64,000 bases of DNA, from the NCBI RefSeq assembly GCF_023073315.1, contig NZ_JADPJH010000033.1, forward strand, positions 480,891 to 544,890. The letters are read 5' to 3'. The notes below the pieces were generated by a model, which did not search any database, was not told the origin of the DNA, and was given only the letters and a program-made list of their open reading frames with translations. This DNA comes from Bradyrhizobium sp. 1 (GTDB lineage Bacteria > Pseudomonadota > Alphaproteobacteria > Rhizobiales > Xanthobacteraceae). Positions 8,827-17,690 of the stretch are shown in pieces; the first letter of the stretch is position 1; the number at the start of each line of letters is the position of its first letter. The translations under genes and the position numbers were made by a program.

Positions 8827-10044
8827 CTAGATTGTTCCGGCCTTTTGCAAGGCATCGATCTTCGGCTCATCGAATCCCAGGAGACCGCCGAGGATTTCCC
8901 GCGTATGCGCGCTCAGAATTGGCGCAGCTTCAACCTGAACCGGCGACTCCGACATGTGCACGGGCCATCCCGGCATCTGATATTGCCCGCGGCTCGGATG
9001 CTCGACATTCACAAAAATCCCGCGCTCGTGCATGCTGGGATCGTCGGAGATTTCCATTGTGTCGAGCACTGCGCCCGCGGGCACGCCCGCTTCGGCAAGC
9101 AGCCGCATCGCTTCGTGCTTGTCGTGCTTCCGCATCCAAGGCGCGACGATCTCGTTTACGGCAGCCGCATGATCCGCCCGGAACTGCGGAGATGAAAATC
9201 GCTCGTCCCCGACGAGATCTTCACGGCCGACGACACGAAGCAAAGCTTCCCACTGATGATTGTTCGCGCGGCTGCTGTAGACGTAGCAATAGTCGTTCGG
9301 ACCATCACCGGCGCACCGAAATGCCTCGCTTGGCGCCGTCGTTCCCAAAACGACCTGATTTCCCGCCCTGTTGCAGGCAAAGCCGTCGCGCTCCTGCGCG
9401 GCGTACGCGATGCGACAGAAGTTCACCATCGCGTCCTGCATGGCTACAGCCACGTGTTGACCGCGGCCCGTACGATGACGCTGCATTAGTGCGGCCAAAA
9501 TGCCGATCGTGGCGTGTAAACCCGTTCCCGTGTCGCCTAGAGTCGGCCCCGGCTTGATGGGGCGCCCGTCGCGATCGCCGGTAATGCTCATGACGCCTCC
9601 GGTCGCCTGAGCAATCATGTCGAAACTTCGGTACTTCTCGTACGGGCTGCCTTTCCCAAAGCCCTTGATTTGGGCAAACACGATGCGCTCGTTGATGCGC
9701 TGCACCTCCGGCCAGCCAAAGCCCATGCTTTCGATGAGACCCGGCGTGAAGTTCTCGATCATGACATCGCAGCGGCGTATCAGTTCCCGCAAAATCTCCT
9801 TTCCAGCCTGGTCCTTCAAGTTCAGCGTTACGCTCTTCTTGTTGGCATTGAGGAAGAGGAAATAGTGGGAATCAAGCCCCTTGACGTTCGTGGACGCGTA
9901 TCGTCCCTGCTCGCCGCCTTTCGGATTCTCGATCTTGATGACCTCGGCGCCCATCCACGCCAGCGATTGCGTCACGGAGGTGCCCGCCTCGAATTGAGTT
10001 AGATCGAGCACGCGGACGCCAGCCAGCGCCAAATCATTACCCAT
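8827..10044 (-). CDS. CaiB/BaiF family CoA-transferase, formyl-CoA transferase (Frc)-like
   Basis: A class III CoA transferase of 405 aa that moves CoA between acids through an aspartyl anhydride. The catalytic Asp171 sits in GDTGTGLHATIGILAAL, equivalent to Asp169 of Oxalobacter Frc. Frc-like blocks follow (GRGQHVAVAMQDAMVNFCR and GPNDYCYVY). I chose the ATG at 10044 (GAGGAG upstream, MGNDLALAGVRVLDL) over the longer frame from 10116 because the latter would run through the operator at 10075-10088. With the downstream lyase it could form a self-sustaining pair, with formyl-CoA released by the lyase donating CoA to the next 2-hydroxy acid. Confidence 0.85.
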   Translation of the reverse strand: MGNDLALAGVRVLDLTQFEAGTSVTQSLAWMGAEVIKIENPKGGEQGRYASTNVKGLDSHYFLFLNANKKSVTLNLKDQAGKEILRELIRRCDVMIENFTPGLIESMGFGWPEVQRINERIVFAQIKGFGKGSPYEKYRSFDMIAQATGGVMSITGDRDGRPIKPGPTLGDTGTGLHATIGILAALMQRHRTGRGQHVAVAMQDAMVNFCRIAYAAQERDGFACNRAGNQVVLGTTAPSEAFRCAGDGPNDYCYVYSSRANNHQWEALLRVVGREDLVGDERFSSPQFRADHAAAVNEIVAPWMRKHDKHEAMRLLAEAGVPAGAVLDTMEISDDPSMHERGIFVNVEHPSRGQYQMPGWPVHMSESPVQVEAAPILSAHTREILGGLLGFDEPKIDALQKAGTI

Positions 10045-10074
10045 GGGTCTCCTCGCGCCTTCTGTCTTGAAACT

Positions 10075-10088
10075 AACAGTTGTCTGTT
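10075..10088. promoter_or_regulatory. Regional operator (perfect)
   Basis: AACAG-TTGT-CTGTT, a perfect inverted repeat, 31 bases upstream of the Frc-like start. It is a pointer to the correct start of that gene. Confidence 0.68.
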
Positions 10089-10145
10089 TTCGTATCACGG
10101 GCCACTGCTGAGTCAAGGCAATTATGTAATGATGCTCAGCTTGAA

Positions 10146-10159
10146 AACGGTCATTTGTT
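10146..10159. promoter_or_regulatory. Regional operator
   Basis: AACGG-TCAT-TTGTT (9 of 10 arm bases), 34 bases upstream of the GMC oxidoreductase GTG start. With the site at 10075 it makes a two-operator divergent promoter. Confidence 0.6.
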
Positions 10160-10192
10160 AGTCTTAACTTGTTTTAGAGGAGGAACCACAAG

Positions 10193-11800
10193 GTGGACTA
10201 CGACGTCGTGATCGTCGGCGCTGGCGCCGCCGGCAGCGTGCTCGCTGCCAGATTGACTGAGAACCGGAGTGTCCGCGTTCTCCTTCTCGAGGCCGGAGGG
10301 TCAGATAACAATCCGCTGGTGCACATTCCGGCGGGGTTCATTCATCTACTTGGCAGCTCCCGCCTCGGATGGGATTACGAGACCGTCCCTGAGCCTGGCG
10401 CGGCTCTTCGCCGCATTCGGATGCCACGTGGAAAGCTGCTTGGGGGAAGCAGCTCCATCAACGGCATGTGGCAGGCGTGGGGCTTGCCTGGTGACTACGA
10501 CGCATGGGAGCAAGTCGGCTGCAGCGGGTGGGGCTATGCGACCATGCGGCAATATCTGCGCCGACAGGAAACCTATGTACGCGATGAGTCCGGGCTCAGG
10601 GGGACGAATGGACCAATCATTGTCTCGGATTTCACCGGGCATCATCCCCTTACGGAGGCCTTCCTAAAGGCCGGGAGCGAACTCCAACTTCCCTTCGTCA
10701 AAGATCTGAATGCTCAGCCGCAGGAAGGCGTAAGCCTCGTTCAGCAGACCCGCCGAGGGCGGCGCCGCATGAGCGCCTACCGCGCATATTTGCATCCCGC
10801 GAAATCACGGCCCAATCTGCGGATCATAACCAACGCGCACGCGCTCCATCTCAACATGGAAGGAACTCGCGTAACAGGGGTTAGCTACCGGAAGAACGGC
10901 GAAATCCACTCCGTGCGCGCCGCCCGCGAGGTTATATTGGCCGCAGGCGCGCTAAATACGCCCCAACTGCTGATGTTGTCCGGCCTCGGACCGGCTGAAC
11001 ATCTTCAGCGCATGGGAATCCCGGTCCGCTGCGATATACCTGGTGTCGGCAGCAATCTTCACGATCACTATATCGCACGCGTTGTTGGTGCGGTTCACCG
11101 GGGCACCTCACTCAATGAAGAGACCCGAGGCTTCCGACTGCTTCGCGCCGGTATTGAGTATCTCATCCGAGGTCGTGGTATCCTCACCTTTTCGCCCGCG
11201 AACGGGACTGGATTTCTCCGTAGCAAGCCCGAGCTTGCGGAGCCGGATCTGCAGCTTGCATTCTCGCCAGCCAGCTACTCGCCGCTCAAACCAGGGCAGC
11301 TCGACACGGTGCCAGGCATAACCTGCGGCGTTTGGCAGATGCGACCGGCGAGCCGTGGGTCAGTCAGATTGCAGTCCGCCGATCCGCAGGCGAGGCCTGC
11401 AATAAGCATGGGCTATCTCAATTCAGTCGACGATCAAGCGGCAATCGTCGCCGGCTTACGGGCGTGCCGCCGCATTCTGCGCGCTCCAGCACTCGCTCAC
11501 TTTGCGAACTCGGAGCGTCTACCTGGCGATGACATCGAGACGGACGACGAACTGCTGGACTATGCCAGAAACACCGGATCAACCGTCTTCCACCCGGTCG
11601 GCACTTGCCGAATGGGGTCTGACAAAGCTGCAGTCGTGTCACCCGAGCTGCGGGTTCACAATGTCGGTGGCCTTCGCGTGGCGGACGCTTCAGTCATGCC
11701 AAGTATCACATCCAGCAATACGCATGCTCCGACGGTGGCAATAGCTGAGCGGGCGGCCGAACTGATTGCAGGGTCCTTGTCCGTCGAAGCACAAAAGTGA
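10193..11800 (+). CDS. GMC family FAD-dependent alcohol oxidoreductase
   Basis: A 535-aa glucose-methanol-choline oxidoreductase, oxidising an alcohol to an aldehyde. It has the FAD dinucleotide fold DYDVVIVGAGAAGSVLAARL at residues 2-21, the GMC signature GKLLGGSSSINGM near residue 82, and the catalytic pair His467 (HPVGTCRMG) and His511 (SNTHAPT). The start is GTG with a strong AGGAGGAA upstream. The next genes in the same direction are Liv set 1, separated by 95 bases containing another operator. It is choline-dehydrogenase-like in overall form, but the substrate is not readable and a pathway alcohol is as likely as choline. Confidence 0.88.
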   Translation: MDYDVVIVGAGAAGSVLAARLTENRSVRVLLLEAGGSDNNPLVHIPAGFIHLLGSSRLGWDYETVPEPGAALRRIRMPRGKLLGGSSSINGMWQAWGLPGDYDAWEQVGCSGWGYATMRQYLRRQETYVRDESGLRGTNGPIIVSDFTGHHPLTEAFLKAGSELQLPFVKDLNAQPQEGVSLVQQTRRGRRRMSAYRAYLHPAKSRPNLRIITNAHALHLNMEGTRVTGVSYRKNGEIHSVRAAREVILAAGALNTPQLLMLSGLGPAEHLQRMGIPVRCDIPGVGSNLHDHYIARVVGAVHRGTSLNEETRGFRLLRAGIEYLIRGRGILTFSPANGTGFLRSKPELAEPDLQLAFSPASYSPLKPGQLDTVPGITCGVWQMRPASRGSVRLQSADPQARPAISMGYLNSVDDQAAIVAGLRACRRILRAPALAHFANSERLPGDDIETDDELLDYARNTGSTVFHPVGTCRMGSDKAAVVSPELRVHNVGGLRVADASVMPSITSSNTHAPTVAIAERAAELIAGSLSVEAQK

Positions 11801-11812
11801 TACTAATTATCT

Positions 11813-11826
11813 AACGGTCGGCCGTT
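11813..11826. promoter_or_regulatory. Regional operator (perfect)
   Basis: AACGG-TCGG-CCGTT, all ten arm bases matching, 70 bases upstream of the Liv set 1 binding-protein start. Confidence 0.65.
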
Positions 11827-11895
11827 TTACCTGACTGATAGGGTGGAAGAAACGGAGCTCAAACAGAGTCTTCCGGGCTTTTAAAGGAGAGAACT

Positions 11896-13041
11896 TTGCA
11901 TCTTAAGCATTTTTTCGTCACCGCCGCCGTTCTCAGCACCGTGTTGATCTCCCACACAGCGGGCGCTCAGGAACCCCTCAAGATCGGGGCCGTCTATGCA
12001 CTGACCGGTCCGGTAGCTCCCTACGGCGTTGCACAGCAGAAAGCCCTGCAACTGCGTACCGACGCACTCAACGCAAAAGGCGGACTCAAGGGACGAAAAC
12101 TCCAAGTCTTCTTCTACGACACGGAGGGCAATGGAAATAAAGCCGTGCAGTTCACTAGAAAGGCAATCGAATCGGACAAGGTAGACATAATCTTGGGTCC
12201 TTCGACCTCTGGAGAGGCGTTACTCGCTGCGCCAATCGCAAACGAAGCCAAGGTGCCGCTCATATCTCATTCGGCGGCGCAAACTGTCGTGGATCCCGCC
12301 AGGCCTTATGTCTTCCAAACGGCCCAGTATGACAGAATTGCAGTGCCGGTCGCTCTCCAGGAATTCAAGCGGCTTGGATATACCAAAGTGGCGCTGCTGA
12401 GTTCGACCGATGGATACGGCCAATCCGGGACCGCGGTTCTGCAAGAACTCGCTCCGAAATACGGCATCTCGATCATCCTCGAGCAATTCGATCGACAAGA
12501 CACGGACATGACTGCGCAAGTCCTCAGAGCCCGCCAAAGCAGCGCCGATGTCATGCTGATTTGGAGTACATTCCCGGCGCCGGCCATCATTCTGCGAAAC
12601 GCTAAAGCAGCTGGATTTGCGAAGCCGATCTACAATAGTTTCGCCATGGCGGCACCCGATTTCCTCAATCAGGCCGGACCAAACGCCGAGAACACATTTG
12701 TGATGTCCGCCGCTCTGTTGCTTCCGGAAGCGCTGTCCGACAGCCATCCATCCAAGAAGGCTGTTATGGAAGAGTATCAGGAATTCCTTGCTCGATACAA
12801 GGAAGCTCCGACCCCGTCGGCTCAGCACGCGCTCGATGCAATGAGCATCATCGAGGACTCAGTGAAACGAATCGATGGCGATGTGAACCGCCAGTCTCTA
12901 CGCGACGCGATCGAGCGGACCGACATATTTGGCGCGAACGGCCATTTCAAATTCTCACCGACAGATCATGGCGTGAGCACTGAAAACGCTCCGATCGTCT
13001 TCCTTCTGGTGAAGGGCGGCAAATTCACGGCAGCCCGCTAG
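11896..13041 (+). CDS. ABC transporter substrate-binding protein, Liv set 1
   Basis: A periplasmic LivJ/LivK-type receptor of 381 aa. The start is TTG with AAAGGAGAG upstream, followed by a signal peptide (HFFVTAAVLSTVLISHTAGA, then cleavage near AQE). It has a Peripla_BP_6 fold with IGAVYALTGPVAPYG and a YDTEGNGNKAVQ segment. It opens a five-gene transporter operon with permeases and ATPases spaced by 0-30 bases. It is clearly paralogous to the binding protein at 31964-33133, sharing VYDTEGNG-like, GPSTSGE and RQDTDMTAQ blocks. Despite the family name, the ligand is probably an aromatic or branched carboxylate rather than an amino acid (inference from context). Confidence 0.9.
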   Translation: MHLKHFFVTAAVLSTVLISHTAGAQEPLKIGAVYALTGPVAPYGVAQQKALQLRTDALNAKGGLKGRKLQVFFYDTEGNGNKAVQFTRKAIESDKVDIILGPSTSGEALLAAPIANEAKVPLISHSAAQTVVDPARPYVFQTAQYDRIAVPVALQEFKRLGYTKVALLSSTDGYGQSGTAVLQELAPKYGISIILEQFDRQDTDMTAQVLRARQSSADVMLIWSTFPAPAIILRNAKAAGFAKPIYNSFAMAAPDFLNQAGPNAENTFVMSAALLLPEALSDSHPSKKAVMEEYQEFLARYKEAPTPSAQHALDAMSIIEDSVKRIDGDVNRQSLRDAIERTDIFGANGHFKFSPTDHGVSTENAPIVFLLVKGGKFTAAR

Positions 13042-13069
13042 GTGGTCTGGCGCGACTAAGGAGCGGGCC

Positions 13070-13951
13070 ATGAACAGCCTTAGCGTTGTTATCGAACTTG
13101 CCGTGTCGGGTCTCGTGATCGGTTGCGTATATGCGTTAGTCGCGTGGGGCTTCACGATCGTATTCAATGCTACCGGCCTAGTCAATTTTGCGGCGGGTGA
13201 GTTGGTGATGATGGGTGGCGTGATCTCGGCGACGCTTCACACGCGATTCGCGTTGCAGCCCATCGTTACCGTGCCATTGACCGTGATAGTCGTCGCCGCA
13301 GTGTCGGCAGCGACGGACCGCTATTTTCTTCAGAAGGCACGTCGCCAAGTTCACATGACGCTTGTGATGATTACTATCGGATTGGCAATCGGCCTGAGGG
13401 GGGCGATGCTCTTCCTGACGGGCAAAGACTTTCAATTTCCGCCTCCATTTTCGGAGTTCGAATTTCCTCCGATTCTCGGAATCAATTTGTCTACCCAGGG
13501 TGTCTGGGTCATTTGCGCCGTTGCGGTGATGACTGGCGTTCTTTGGTGGTTGTTCGCGAAAACTTGGCTAGGCTATTCGATGCGCGCCAGCGGCGAAAAC
13601 CCGAGGGCCGCGCAGTTGATGGGGGTTTCGCCTCGATGGGTCTCAAACCTGTCCTTCGCGCTCGCCGGCGCGATGGGAGCGCTCGCCGGAACGCTTATCG
13701 CACCATTGGCTTCCGCGAACTACGCGAGTGGGCTCTACTTCGGCGTAAAAGGCTTCTCGGCTGCGGTGCTAGGGGGCCTGGGGAGCCCGGTGGGGGCAGT
13801 CGTCGGCGGTCTATTGCTTGGTTTGATTGAAAGCTTTGCTGCTGGCTATGTGTCTTCCGGTTGGAAGGACGCCATCGCTTTGGGATTGCTGATTCTCGTT
13901 CTCCTCCTCATGCCATCCGGCCTCTTCGGCCGTCGCGCAACCCGGGTATAA
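13070..13951 (+). CDS. livH: Branched-chain-type ABC permease LivH, set 1
   Basis: A 293-aa inner-membrane permease with about 8 helices. The N-terminus VIGCVYALVAWGFTIVFNAT and the ENPRAAQLMGVSP loop are typical of LivH. It ends at 13951, two bases before livM. It pairs with LivM to form the translocation pore. Confidence 0.92.
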   Translation: MNSLSVVIELAVSGLVIGCVYALVAWGFTIVFNATGLVNFAAGELVMMGGVISATLHTRFALQPIVTVPLTVIVVAAVSAATDRYFLQKARRQVHMTLVMITIGLAIGLRGAMLFLTGKDFQFPPPFSEFEFPPILGINLSTQGVWVICAVAVMTGVLWWLFAKTWLGYSMRASGENPRAAQLMGVSPRWVSNLSFALAGAMGALAGTLIAPLASANYASGLYFGVKGFSAAVLGGLGSPVGAVVGGLLLGLIESFAAGYVSSGWKDAIALGLLILVLLLMPSGLFGRRATRV

Positions 13952-13953
13952 CC

Positions 13954-14925
13954 ATGTCGTCACTACGAAGGAGCTACCGCCAGAACCTCCTGGGGCTGGG
14001 TATCGCCGCACTGCTGCTGGTTGGCGTTGGTCTGATCGTCTCCAACTCATTCTATCTCACCACTCTGATCTTTGCCTTGATCTCCGCGATATCTGCCATC
14101 GGACTAACACTCGTTTTTGGTTTCGCTGGTTTGGCGTCGTTGGGCCAGGCAGCTTTCTTTGGTATAGGTGCCTACACGGCCGCCTGCCTGACGGAATTCT
14201 ACCATCTGCCGCCGCTCTTATCGCTAATGTGTGCCGTCGCCTCGGCGTCACTGTCGGCGTGGGCGATTGGCCGTCCGTTGCTCCGGCTGTCCGGCGTCTA
14301 TCTCACAATGGCATCTCTGGCTTTTGGCCTCATCGCGTACCTCACATTCAGCCAAATGAGACGCATCACCGGGGGCCTCGATCCAGGCTTTATGCTCACT
14401 CATGAGTTCTCGATCGGACCTTTTCGGTTGGGGGACACTCACTCGATGTACTGGGTCTGCAGCTGTTTCACGATCGCCACGCTCCTTGTCGCGCTCAATC
14501 TCATTCACTCAAAATTCGGACGAGCCCTACGTGCCCTAAAGAGCTCAGCCCCCGCATCGGAAGGCGTCGGAATTTCAACTGCGTCTTACAAGTCCACTGT
14601 GTTTGCAATTGCAGCGGGAATGACCGGCCTTTCCGGAGGGCTGTATGCCTTCTTTATGCGCTCGTTCAATGCCACCGCATTTAATTTCAATCTCTCTATC
14701 GAGCTGCTCGTCGTCGTGATGATCGGTTCACTTCGATCGGTGTGGGGCGCACTATTTGGGGCAGCTTTCGTCACGTTACTTCCGACACTTCTGGAGAACC
14801 TCGAAGACTTCAAACTGTTCGTCTACGGTGCCATAATCGTTGCAATCATGATGTTTATGCCTGACGGCCTGTTCGACGGGCTACTTCGACTGGTGATTCG
14901 CTCCCCGCGCAAGGCTGACGTCTGA
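13954..14925 (+). CDS. livM: Branched-chain-type ABC permease LivM, set 1
   Basis: The second permease subunit (323 aa). The frame extends back to 13861 inside livH, but the ATG at 13954 two bases after the livH stop is the natural start. The GFAGLASLGQAAFFGIGAYT block and the GLDPGF loop are LivM marks. Its stop overlaps the livG start (TGATG). It is close in sequence to the LivM at 19206-20177 and less so to the one at 47811-48887. Confidence 0.92.
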   Translation: MSSLRRSYRQNLLGLGIAALLLVGVGLIVSNSFYLTTLIFALISAISAIGLTLVFGFAGLASLGQAAFFGIGAYTAACLTEFYHLPPLLSLMCAVASASLSAWAIGRPLLRLSGVYLTMASLAFGLIAYLTFSQMRRITGGLDPGFMLTHEFSIGPFRLGDTHSMYWVCSCFTIATLLVALNLIHSKFGRALRALKSSAPASEGVGISTASYKSTVFAIAAGMTGLSGGLYAFFMRSFNATAFNFNLSIELLVVVMIGSLRSVWGALFGAAFVTLLPTLLENLEDFKLFVYGAIIVAIMMFMPDGLFDGLLRLVIRSPRKADV

Positions 14926-15683
14926 TGTTGGCCGTAAGCAATCTGACAAAGCGGTTCGCTGGCTTGTTGGCGGTTGACAATCTTTCTTTCACTGTGCCGG
15001 CCGGAAAAGTGACTGCACTCATCGGCCCGAACGGCGCAGGCAAAACCACCGTCCTGAGCATGGCCAGCGGACTTCTCCAGCCGAGCAACGGATCAGTGAC
15101 CTTCGACGGCAGAAGTATCATCGGATCGCCCGGTCATACGATTGCTCGGCTCGGAATCAGCCGCACGTACCAAAACCTCCAAATGTTCGAAGACATGAGC
15201 GTCCTCGAGGTAGCAATGACGGGCGCACACCGCTGCGGAACGTCGAACATCTGGAGCACGCTATTTGGTCTTCCCTCCATCATCCGAGAGGAGCGTTTAA
15301 TCGAGACAGCGGCACGCGATGCGCTTGCAGAGGCGGGTGTTCCATCAACGCTCTTCGGCCAAGATGCCGAGACCCTTCCCTACGGCCTCCAACGAAGAGT
15401 CGAGTTGGCGCGCGCCTTGGCCGCGAAACCTCGACTGCTCCTGCTTGATGAGCCAGCCGCAGGGCTCAATCCGGTCGAGACACGCGATCTCTCCGCTTTG
15501 CTCTCCACGCTCCGCGCCGGAGGCTTGACCGTTCTTTTGGTTGAGCACGACATGGATCTCGTGATGAAACTGAGTGACTACGTCGTCGTCATGAACTTCG
15601 GCCGAGCCATTGCCGCCGGAACGCCGCGGCAGGTCCAGTCCGATCCGCAAGTAGTCGAAGCCTATCTCGGCGCAGAGGATTGA
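14925..15683 (+). CDS. livG: ABC transporter ATPase LivG, set 1
   Basis: A 252-aa ATPase with Walker [10 protein letters not shown], the LivG signature LPYGLQRRVELARAL in place of LSGGQ, Walker B LLLDEPAAGLNP and the switch LVEHDMD. The start overlaps the livM stop by one base, so the two are translationally coupled. Confidence 0.93.
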   Translation: MLAVSNLTKRFAGLLAVDNLSFTVPAGKVTALIGPNGAGKTTVLSMASGLLQPSNGSVTFDGRSIIGSPGHTIARLGISRTYQNLQMFEDMSVLEVAMTGAHRCGTSNIWSTLFGLPSIIREERLIETAARDALAEAGVPSTLFGQDAETLPYGLQRRVELARALAAKPRLLLLDEPAAGLNPVETRDLSALLSTLRAGGLTVLLVEHDMDLVMKLSDYVVVMNFGRAIAAGTPRQVQSDPQVVEAYLGAED

Positions 15684-15687
15684 TCTC

Positions 15688-16428
15688 ATGTTGCAGGTCA
15701 CGGGGCTCCACGTAAGCTACGGAATGATCGCGGCCGTCCGCGATGTAGCGATCGAAGTCGGGGCGGGCGAGATCGTGTCGCTGATTGGCGCGAATGGAGC
15801 AGGGAAATCCACCCTGATCAACGCGATTTCGGGTCTCGTGCATGCAGACCGAGGCGAGCTGCGGTTTGACGGCCACTCTCTGGCTCACATGGACGCTGAA
15901 CAGGTCGTCAAGTTAGGTGTGGTGCAGGTACCCGAGGGACGCCAGGTCTTTGCCCAAATGAGCGTGCTCGAAAATCTGCAGATGGGAAGTAACGTGCATC
16001 GACGCACCTATTCACCGAACGACCTACAGAGCGTGTTTGACCTATTTCCCCGCCTGGCCGAGCGGCGCGAGCAACAAGCGGGATTGCTTTCTGGCGGTGA
16101 GCAACAGATGCTGGCCATTGGCCGCGCATTGATGACGCGCCCAAAACTGTTGCTGTTGGATGAACCCTCGATGGGCCTCGCTCCGCTCGTCGTCAAGATG
16201 ATCTTTGGCATTCTGGCGTTCCTCAATGAGCGAGGCATCGCGATTTTGCTCGTGGAACAGAACGCTCGCGCCGCCCTGAAGCTTTCTCGCCGAGCCTATG
16301 TTCTCACCAACGGCCGGGTCACTCATTCTGGCTTGTCGGCCGAGCTCCTCAATAGCCCAGACATCCAAGAGGCCTTTCTCGGGGGACATCAAGTTCACAA
16401 TGAGCACCCCATGGGAAGCCAAGTCTAA
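15688..16428 (+). CDS. livF: ABC transporter ATPase LivF, set 1
   Basis: The partner ATPase (246 aa) with Walker A GANGAGKST, signature LLSGGEQQMLAIGRAL, Walker B LLLDEPSMGLAP and VEQNARAAL. It is the last gene of the rightward operon and faces the acyl-CoA dehydrogenase gene tail to tail across 73 bases. Confidence 0.93.
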   Translation: MLQVTGLHVSYGMIAAVRDVAIEVGAGEIVSLIGANGAGKSTLINAISGLVHADRGELRFDGHSLAHMDAEQVVKLGVVQVPEGRQVFAQMSVLENLQMGSNVHRRTYSPNDLQSVFDLFPRLAERREQQAGLLSGGEQQMLAIGRALMTRPKLLLLDEPSMGLAPLVVKMIFGILAFLNERGIAILLVEQNARAALKLSRRAYVLTNGRVTHSGLSAELLNSPDIQEAFLGGHQVHNEHPMGSQV

Positions 16429-16501
16429 GGCTTCGCCCGATCTCTTGTTTTCCGAAGCTCCGCTACGACATCAAAAACCGTCGATGCCGCCGCTACTACT
16501 C

Positions 16502-17662
16502 CTAATAGGAGCGCGGCAGGCCGAGCCAACGCTCGCTGACGAAGTTCAACACCATGTCGTTGTTCAAGGGAGCGAACACATGGAGCCGGCAGTCGCGATA
16601 GTAGCGTTGCATCGGAGACGCCTGATCGAAGCCGGCCGACGCCATCGCCTCCATGCCAATGTCTGCGGCTGAGACGGCTGCCTTCGAAGCCGCGTACTTT
16701 GCCATGCTGCTCAAGACCTCAGCGGAGCCGCCTGCGGCATGTCGCCTGGCCGCTTCCAATGTGAGGGACCACGCCGCCTCCAAGGCGATGCCAACGGCGG
16801 AGAGACGATGTTGCAGGGCTTGAAACTGACCAATCGGCCGCCCAAATGCCTGCCTCTCCTTCGCGTATGTCACTGCCGTCTCCAGAGCACCACGACCGAT
16901 CCCGGTTACCGCCGCCGCAGCATTTAGACGCTCGTTGTTGAGCGCCGTCAGGACCTGCATAAATCCCATGTCGATCTGGCCAAGCACAGCGGACGCGGGC
17001 ACACGCACGTTATCGAAATGAACCTCGCAAGTCGGATAGCCGTTGATCGCGAAAGTTGCCAGCCGGCTTGCTTCGATGCCCGGAGTCTCTCGCGGGAGCA
17101 AAAACATGGTGATTCCTCTGGCACGATTCTCACCTGTGCGCGCGAGAACGACCATGAAGTTGCAGAACGTCGCCCCGCTGATCCACATCTTCGATCCAGA
17201 CAGGATCCAGTCGTTGCCATCCCGCCGCGCCTTCGTCTTCATCGCGGTAAGAATGTCTGTTCCCCCACCCGCCTCGGTGAGACAGAATGACCCGAAGCTC
17301 TCTCCTTTCATCAACGGCTCCAAGTACTGCTTACGCTGTGCGTCGGTCGCATAATCGCGAAGCAGGCCGGTTACCAGAAAGTGGACGACCATATAGACTG
17401 CCGACGACGTCGCCATGCGGCCGAGGATCTCCAAGACCAAGGCCTGAGCCTCGGCGCTTCCTCCGCTGCCTTCCATTTCTTCGGGAACACCGACACCAAG
17501 GACACCAATTTCGGCGAGCGCCTGGTGGAGCTCGCGATCGAAGGTCTTCTCGGCGTCCAGCTTCTGCACCTTCTGCAGCGGTGACACACGTTCGACGGTC
17601 TTCTCGACGGATTCGGCCAGCATCGCCAGTTCGTCCGACAGTGACAGCATGCGCTCAATCAT
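16502..17662 (-). CDS. Acyl-CoA dehydrogenase, isovaleryl-CoA-dehydrogenase-like
   Basis: A 386-aa FAD acyl-CoA dehydrogenase with the CLTEAGGGTD and WISGATFCNFMVVLART blocks. The usual C-terminal catalytic Glu segment (EGTSEIQ) is replaced by APLNNDMVLNF. A Glu is instead present in helix G (NNERLNAAAAV), the position of the base in isovaleryl-CoA dehydrogenase (Glu254, LERLVLAGG). That placement fits branched substrates. It is the last gene of the leftward operon that carries Liv set 2 and lies 28 bases after livF. It would supply the enoyl-CoA for the carboxylase encoded further right. Confidence 0.85.
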   Translation of the reverse strand: MIERMLSLSDELAMLAESVEKTVERVSPLQKVQKLDAEKTFDRELHQALAEIGVLGVGVPEEMEGSGGSAEAQALVLEILGRMATSSAVYMVVHFLVTGLLRDYATDAQRKQYLEPLMKGESFGSFCLTEAGGGTDILTAMKTKARRDGNDWILSGSKMWISGATFCNFMVVLARTGENRARGITMFLLPRETPGIEASRLATFAINGYPTCEVHFDNVRVPASAVLGQIDMGFMQVLTALNNERLNAAAAVTGIGRGALETAVTYAKERQAFGRPIGQFQALQHRLSAVGIALEAAWSLTLEAARRHAAGGSAEVLSSMAKYAASKAAVSAADIGMEAMASAGFDQASPMQRYYRDCRLHVFAPLNNDMVLNFVSERWLGLPRSY

Positions 17663-17690
17663 GGCTTCTTTGCTCGCGTTCTTTGGTGTT

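Noticed and set aside
7160-10044. Oxalyl-CoA decarboxylase plus formyl-CoA transferase for oxalate degradation
   Set aside because: The lyase lacks the Oxc active-site Tyr-Glu pair and has the HACL pattern FQELDQ. Oxalate use remains possible but is not favoured.
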